Origin: Cephalothrix spiralis
Taxonomy: Eukaryota > Nemertea > Palaeonemertea > Archinemertea > Cephalotrichidae
Reading direction: 5' to 3'
NCBI GenBank assembly: GCA_032353305.1
Contig: JAUCNG010411025.1
Span: 1-10,286, forward strand
Length of the DNA stretch: 10,286 bases
The notes under the pieces were generated by a model. It was not told the DNA's origin, did no database searches, and worked only from the letters and a program-made list of their open reading frames with translations. Both the position numbers and the translations under genes were made by a program. The stretch's first letter is position 1; each line of letters begins with the position of its first letter. This document shows, one piece after another, positions 8,156-10,286 of the stretch.

Positions 8156-8262
8156 AAGAGACTATCCACCTGAGGAAGCACGAAACAGTGCGAAAGCTAG
8201 TAGACGTTTTATTATTTCAGTATTCCGAGTTCGTGGTTTTTTTGCCTTTCTCTACTAATACG
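8156..8262. repeat. Unique island 1 in satellite, hairpin motif
   Basis: The island holds CTGAGGAAGCAC, then a 6-nt loop, then GTGCGAAA, that is a GCAC/GTGC stem between CTGAGGA and GAAA, followed by T-rich sequence and GTGGTTTTTTTGCC. The arrangement recalls the stem-II region of a hammerhead ribozyme but has one extra A, and no cleavage-site strand was found. It appears to be a diverged copy of the island at 8929-9013. Confidence 0.5.
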
Positions 8263-8928
8263 TATTAAATATATTAAATACGTATTTAATATATTAAATA
8301 TGTATTAAATATATTAAATATGTATTTAATATATCAAATATGTATTAAATATATTAAATATGTATTAAATATATTAAATAGTGGCCTACGTATTAAATAT
8401 ATTTCAAATATATTAAATACATATTTACTAGGCCTACCATTTAATATTTTAAATATGTATTAAATATATTAAATACATATTAAAATATTAAATACATATT
8501 AAATATATTAAATATGTATTAAAAATATTAAATATGTATTAATAATATTAAATACGTATTAAAAATATTAAATATGTATTAAAATATTAAATATGTATTA
8601 AATATATTAAATACATATTAAAATATTAAATACATATTAAATATGTTTTAAAAATATTAAATATGTATTAATAATATTAAATACGTATTAAAATATTAAA
8701 TATGTATTAAAATATTAAATACGAATTAAAGGTATTAAATACATATTAAAAATATTAAATACGTATTAAAAATATTAAATACATATTAAAATTATTAAAT
8801 ATGTATTAAAATATTAAATATATTAAATATGTATTAAAATATTAAATATATTAAATACATATTAAAAATATTAAATACATATTAAAAATATTAAATACGT
8901 ATTAAAAATAATAAATATGTATTAAAAA

Positions 8929-9013
8929 TGATGAAGGCTAAATAAACAGTCGAAATATTTGGTTATTTTTTCGTTTCTTTCTTCTTTGTGTCCGTGGATT
9001 ATTTTTACCGCCT
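8929..9013. repeat. Unique island 2 in satellite, related to island 1
   Basis: TGATGAAGGCT, an 8-nt loop and AGTCGAAA give a GGCT/AGTC stem in the same setting as island 1. It is followed by T-rich sequence and GTGGATTATTTTTACCGCC, parallel to GTGGTTTTTTTGCC there. The two islands therefore look like two decayed copies of one roughly 85-105-bp dispersed motif. Confidence 0.5.
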
Positions 9014-9341
9014 ATTAAAATATTAAATATGTATTAAATATGTATTAAAATATTAAATACATATTAAATACATATTAAAAATATTAAATACATATTTAAT
9101 ATTAGGGTGTACAGTAATAAATCGTAGTGATGTCCCCCTCGGGTAGGCCCTACGGTTGTTTCAAGTTTAACATTTTTTACATTTGCCTATTTGACCTTCA
9201 CTATTTGGGATATCGGTACTGCGAAAGCTTTGAGTGCGGATTTTCTAGATAGTGAACGGAAAAAGACATTTCAGAGCATCCCGGTTTTTCTTTATTATAT
9301 CTTATATTCTCATTTTTTATAGTTTTTTATGCGTTGTGGTT

Positions 9342-9419
9342 AGAGAAATATCGCACAATGTATTCGACGTTCGAGCTCGTACTACGTCTTCGGTCGAAAG
9401 CATTGTTGGATATTTCCCT
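9342..9419. repeat. Long imperfect hairpin, 27-bp arms
   Basis: The arms 9342-9368 (AGAGAAATATC...TTCGAC) and 9393-9419 (GTCGAA...GATATTTCCCT) pair at about 22 of 27 positions around a 24-nt loop that contains GAGCTC. No gene adjoins it. It is most likely a MITE remnant or a structured repeat unit. Confidence 0.75.
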
Positions 9420-9550
9420 AGCTGAAGCACATCGTTGAATATCAAAATGCTGATATCTATCGGTACATTGGAACACCAGAAGTTGATTGACACCTATGAT
9501 CTCATTACTTCTAGCATAATCAGATCAGTAATATATTTATATATGCTTCT

Positions 9551-9613
9551 AGCTATTACATAAAATGCAGTTCACTAATGACTCATTAGTGAACTGCATT
9601 TTATGTAATAGCT
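9551..9613. repeat. Perfect 63-bp palindrome centred on an AP-1-like site
   Basis: The arms 9551-9581 and 9583-9613 (31 bp each) are exact reverse complements around a single C at 9582. The centre reads ATGACTCAT, which contains the AP-1/TRE consensus TGACTCA. The arms begin AGCTATTACATAAAATGC. No mismatch was found by hand, which implies a recent origin or active homogenisation. Confidence 0.93.
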
Positions 9614-10286
9614 TGTAGTCTTAGTATAGGCCTAACTACTTTAGAGGGACTGTTCATGTAGGCCTACGTATTAAGTGAAATTGTGGAAGATTTGACACAA
9701 TTACTTCGACTTCAGATCAGGTTTACCCATAGATTAACAATACCCAGATAGTGCAACTAGTACTAGTTTCATGTCCGATTTTAAGATTAGTTTGTAGCTT
9801 TCCTGTAAGAGGGCCTATACTGTAGAAAATGCAAAGAAAATGGCGTCGGTAATACGGAGCTTTCCTGGCAGATGGCGCGTTATTGATAAAAAGGCCCGGT
9901 TTGAGCAATATGGCCCGAAACAAGCATCGGACAATGGCTCATCTAATTGCACTATCTCGGCACTTAATCTATGGTTTAACCTCGGTTGCTATCATGCACT
10001 CACATTAACTTTGGTCACAAGTATGAAATATTTCCTCGCATAAAAATACCCGAAAATACTTTCATTTAATATATATTATTTTGTTAATAAATAATAAGGT
10101 TTTATTATATTTTCATTTGCATTACGAGGGACAACTCCAAGAGTTGTTAAGTCGGGAAAAGATGGACATTTTACGATAGTACAAATTGTCCCTACGCTGT
10201 CCGACTATATCGTCGGTGTTACGCGAAAAGGTCCTAAGTAACATTTCCAAAAATCGTGACGACATAACTTCATGACGTCACTAAAA
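9614..10286. other. Terminal non-coding stretch
   Basis: No domain is recognised. A plus-strand frame from an ATG at 9840 in a fair start context (AAAATGG) runs 67 codons to 10043 without any motif; it is kept out of the gene list. Near the end are two small inverted pairs, CAACTC/GAGTTG (about 10134-10148) and CCGAC/GTCGG (about 10200-10216). A perfect TGACGTCA lies at 10273-10280. Confidence 0.5.

Larger units (their letters stand above)
8104..9104. repeat. AT-rich satellite array, about 20-bp unit
   Basis: The array is many degenerate copies of a unit close to AATATTAAATACGTATTAAA. Each is nearly palindromic around a central TACGTA. The centre varies among TACGTA, TATGTA and TACATA; a hand count gives roughly 8, 16 and 13. 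Unit length drifts between about 16 and 20 bp. Non-satellite islands interrupt it at about 8156-8262 and 8929-9013. Confidence 0.93.
8071..9141. mobile_element. 1.07-kb non-autonomous transposon with AT-satellite interior
   Basis: Perfect 16-bp terminal inverted repeats, CGAGGGGGACATCACT (8071-8086) and its complement (9126-9141), are immediately flanked by an identical 8-bp direct repeat, GGTAGGCC (8063-8070 and 9142-9149). This fits a target-site duplication. Just inside, GGTGTACAGTAATAAA occurs in the same orientation at 8096-8111 and 9106-9121. Everything between is an AT satellite plus two short islands; there is no transposase frame. An 8-bp duplication is known for hAT, P and some other superfamilies, but the tips do not match the usual hAT CAGNG start, so I leave the superfamily open. 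Confidence 0.82.

Noticed and set aside
8104-9104. Regularly spaced repeats as a CRISPR array
   Set aside because: The units are degenerate, AT-only, have no unique spacers of constant length and sit in a transposon-like element in eukaryote-like DNA.
9840-10043. Plus-strand 67-codon frame from an ATG in fair start context
   Set aside because: No domain, signal peptide or neighbouring exon could be recognised, and the length is compatible with chance.

Overview
This window looks like AT-rich, gene-poor DNA from an animal genome, most likely a marine invertebrate. The reasons are the lack of any intact multi-domain gene, a eukaryotic splice acceptor with a polyadenylation signal, many non-autonomous DNA-transposon remnants with terminal inverted repeats, and satellite DNA carrying a CpG-decay pattern. 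The phylum cannot be fixed from the sequence. No rRNA, tRNA, CRISPR array or bacterial operon is visible.

Layout. 1-312 holds G-rich DNA-transposon ends. 313-1360 is AT-rich filler. 1368-2640 is the most unusual block: a broken minus-strand gene (acidic C-terminal tail, C2H2-like zinc finger) lies head to head, about 50 bp apart, with a broken plus-strand gene whose product looks like the superfamily 3 helicase part of a CRESS-DNA-virus-type replication initiator (Rep). The Rep frame is cut just at its Walker B position by a 624-bp foldback element (2640-3263) flanked by a 7-bp direct repeat. A Tc1/mariner-like end follows at 3358-3388. Then comes a candidate 3'-terminal coding exon ending in an EF-hand calcium-binding loop (3422-3502), with a polyA signal at 3563.

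3570-7640 has no supportable gene. It contains short hairpins, a transposon-like terminus (4251-4297), a large imperfect inverted repeat of about 0.75-0.9 kb built from ACGTTAG-type subrepeats (4896-5638 and beyond), and a 99-bp-period duplication (5809-5967). 7654-8030 is a small inverted-repeat element carrying two perfect TGACGTCA sites and a nearly identical 85-bp tandem duplication.

8063-9149 is a well-bounded element: 8-bp target duplication, 16-bp terminal inverted repeats, 16-bp internal direct repeats, and an interior that is almost entirely a ~20-bp AT satellite interrupted by two related unique islands. After it come a 27-bp-stem hairpin (9342-9419) and a perfect 63-bp palindrome centred on an AP-1-like site (9551-9613). 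The last 670 bp are featureless apart from a TGACGTCA near the end.

Overall the window reads as a repeat graveyard. A fossil Rep/zinc-finger gene pair and a possible host exon are the only protein-coding traces; no genes can be shown to work together today.
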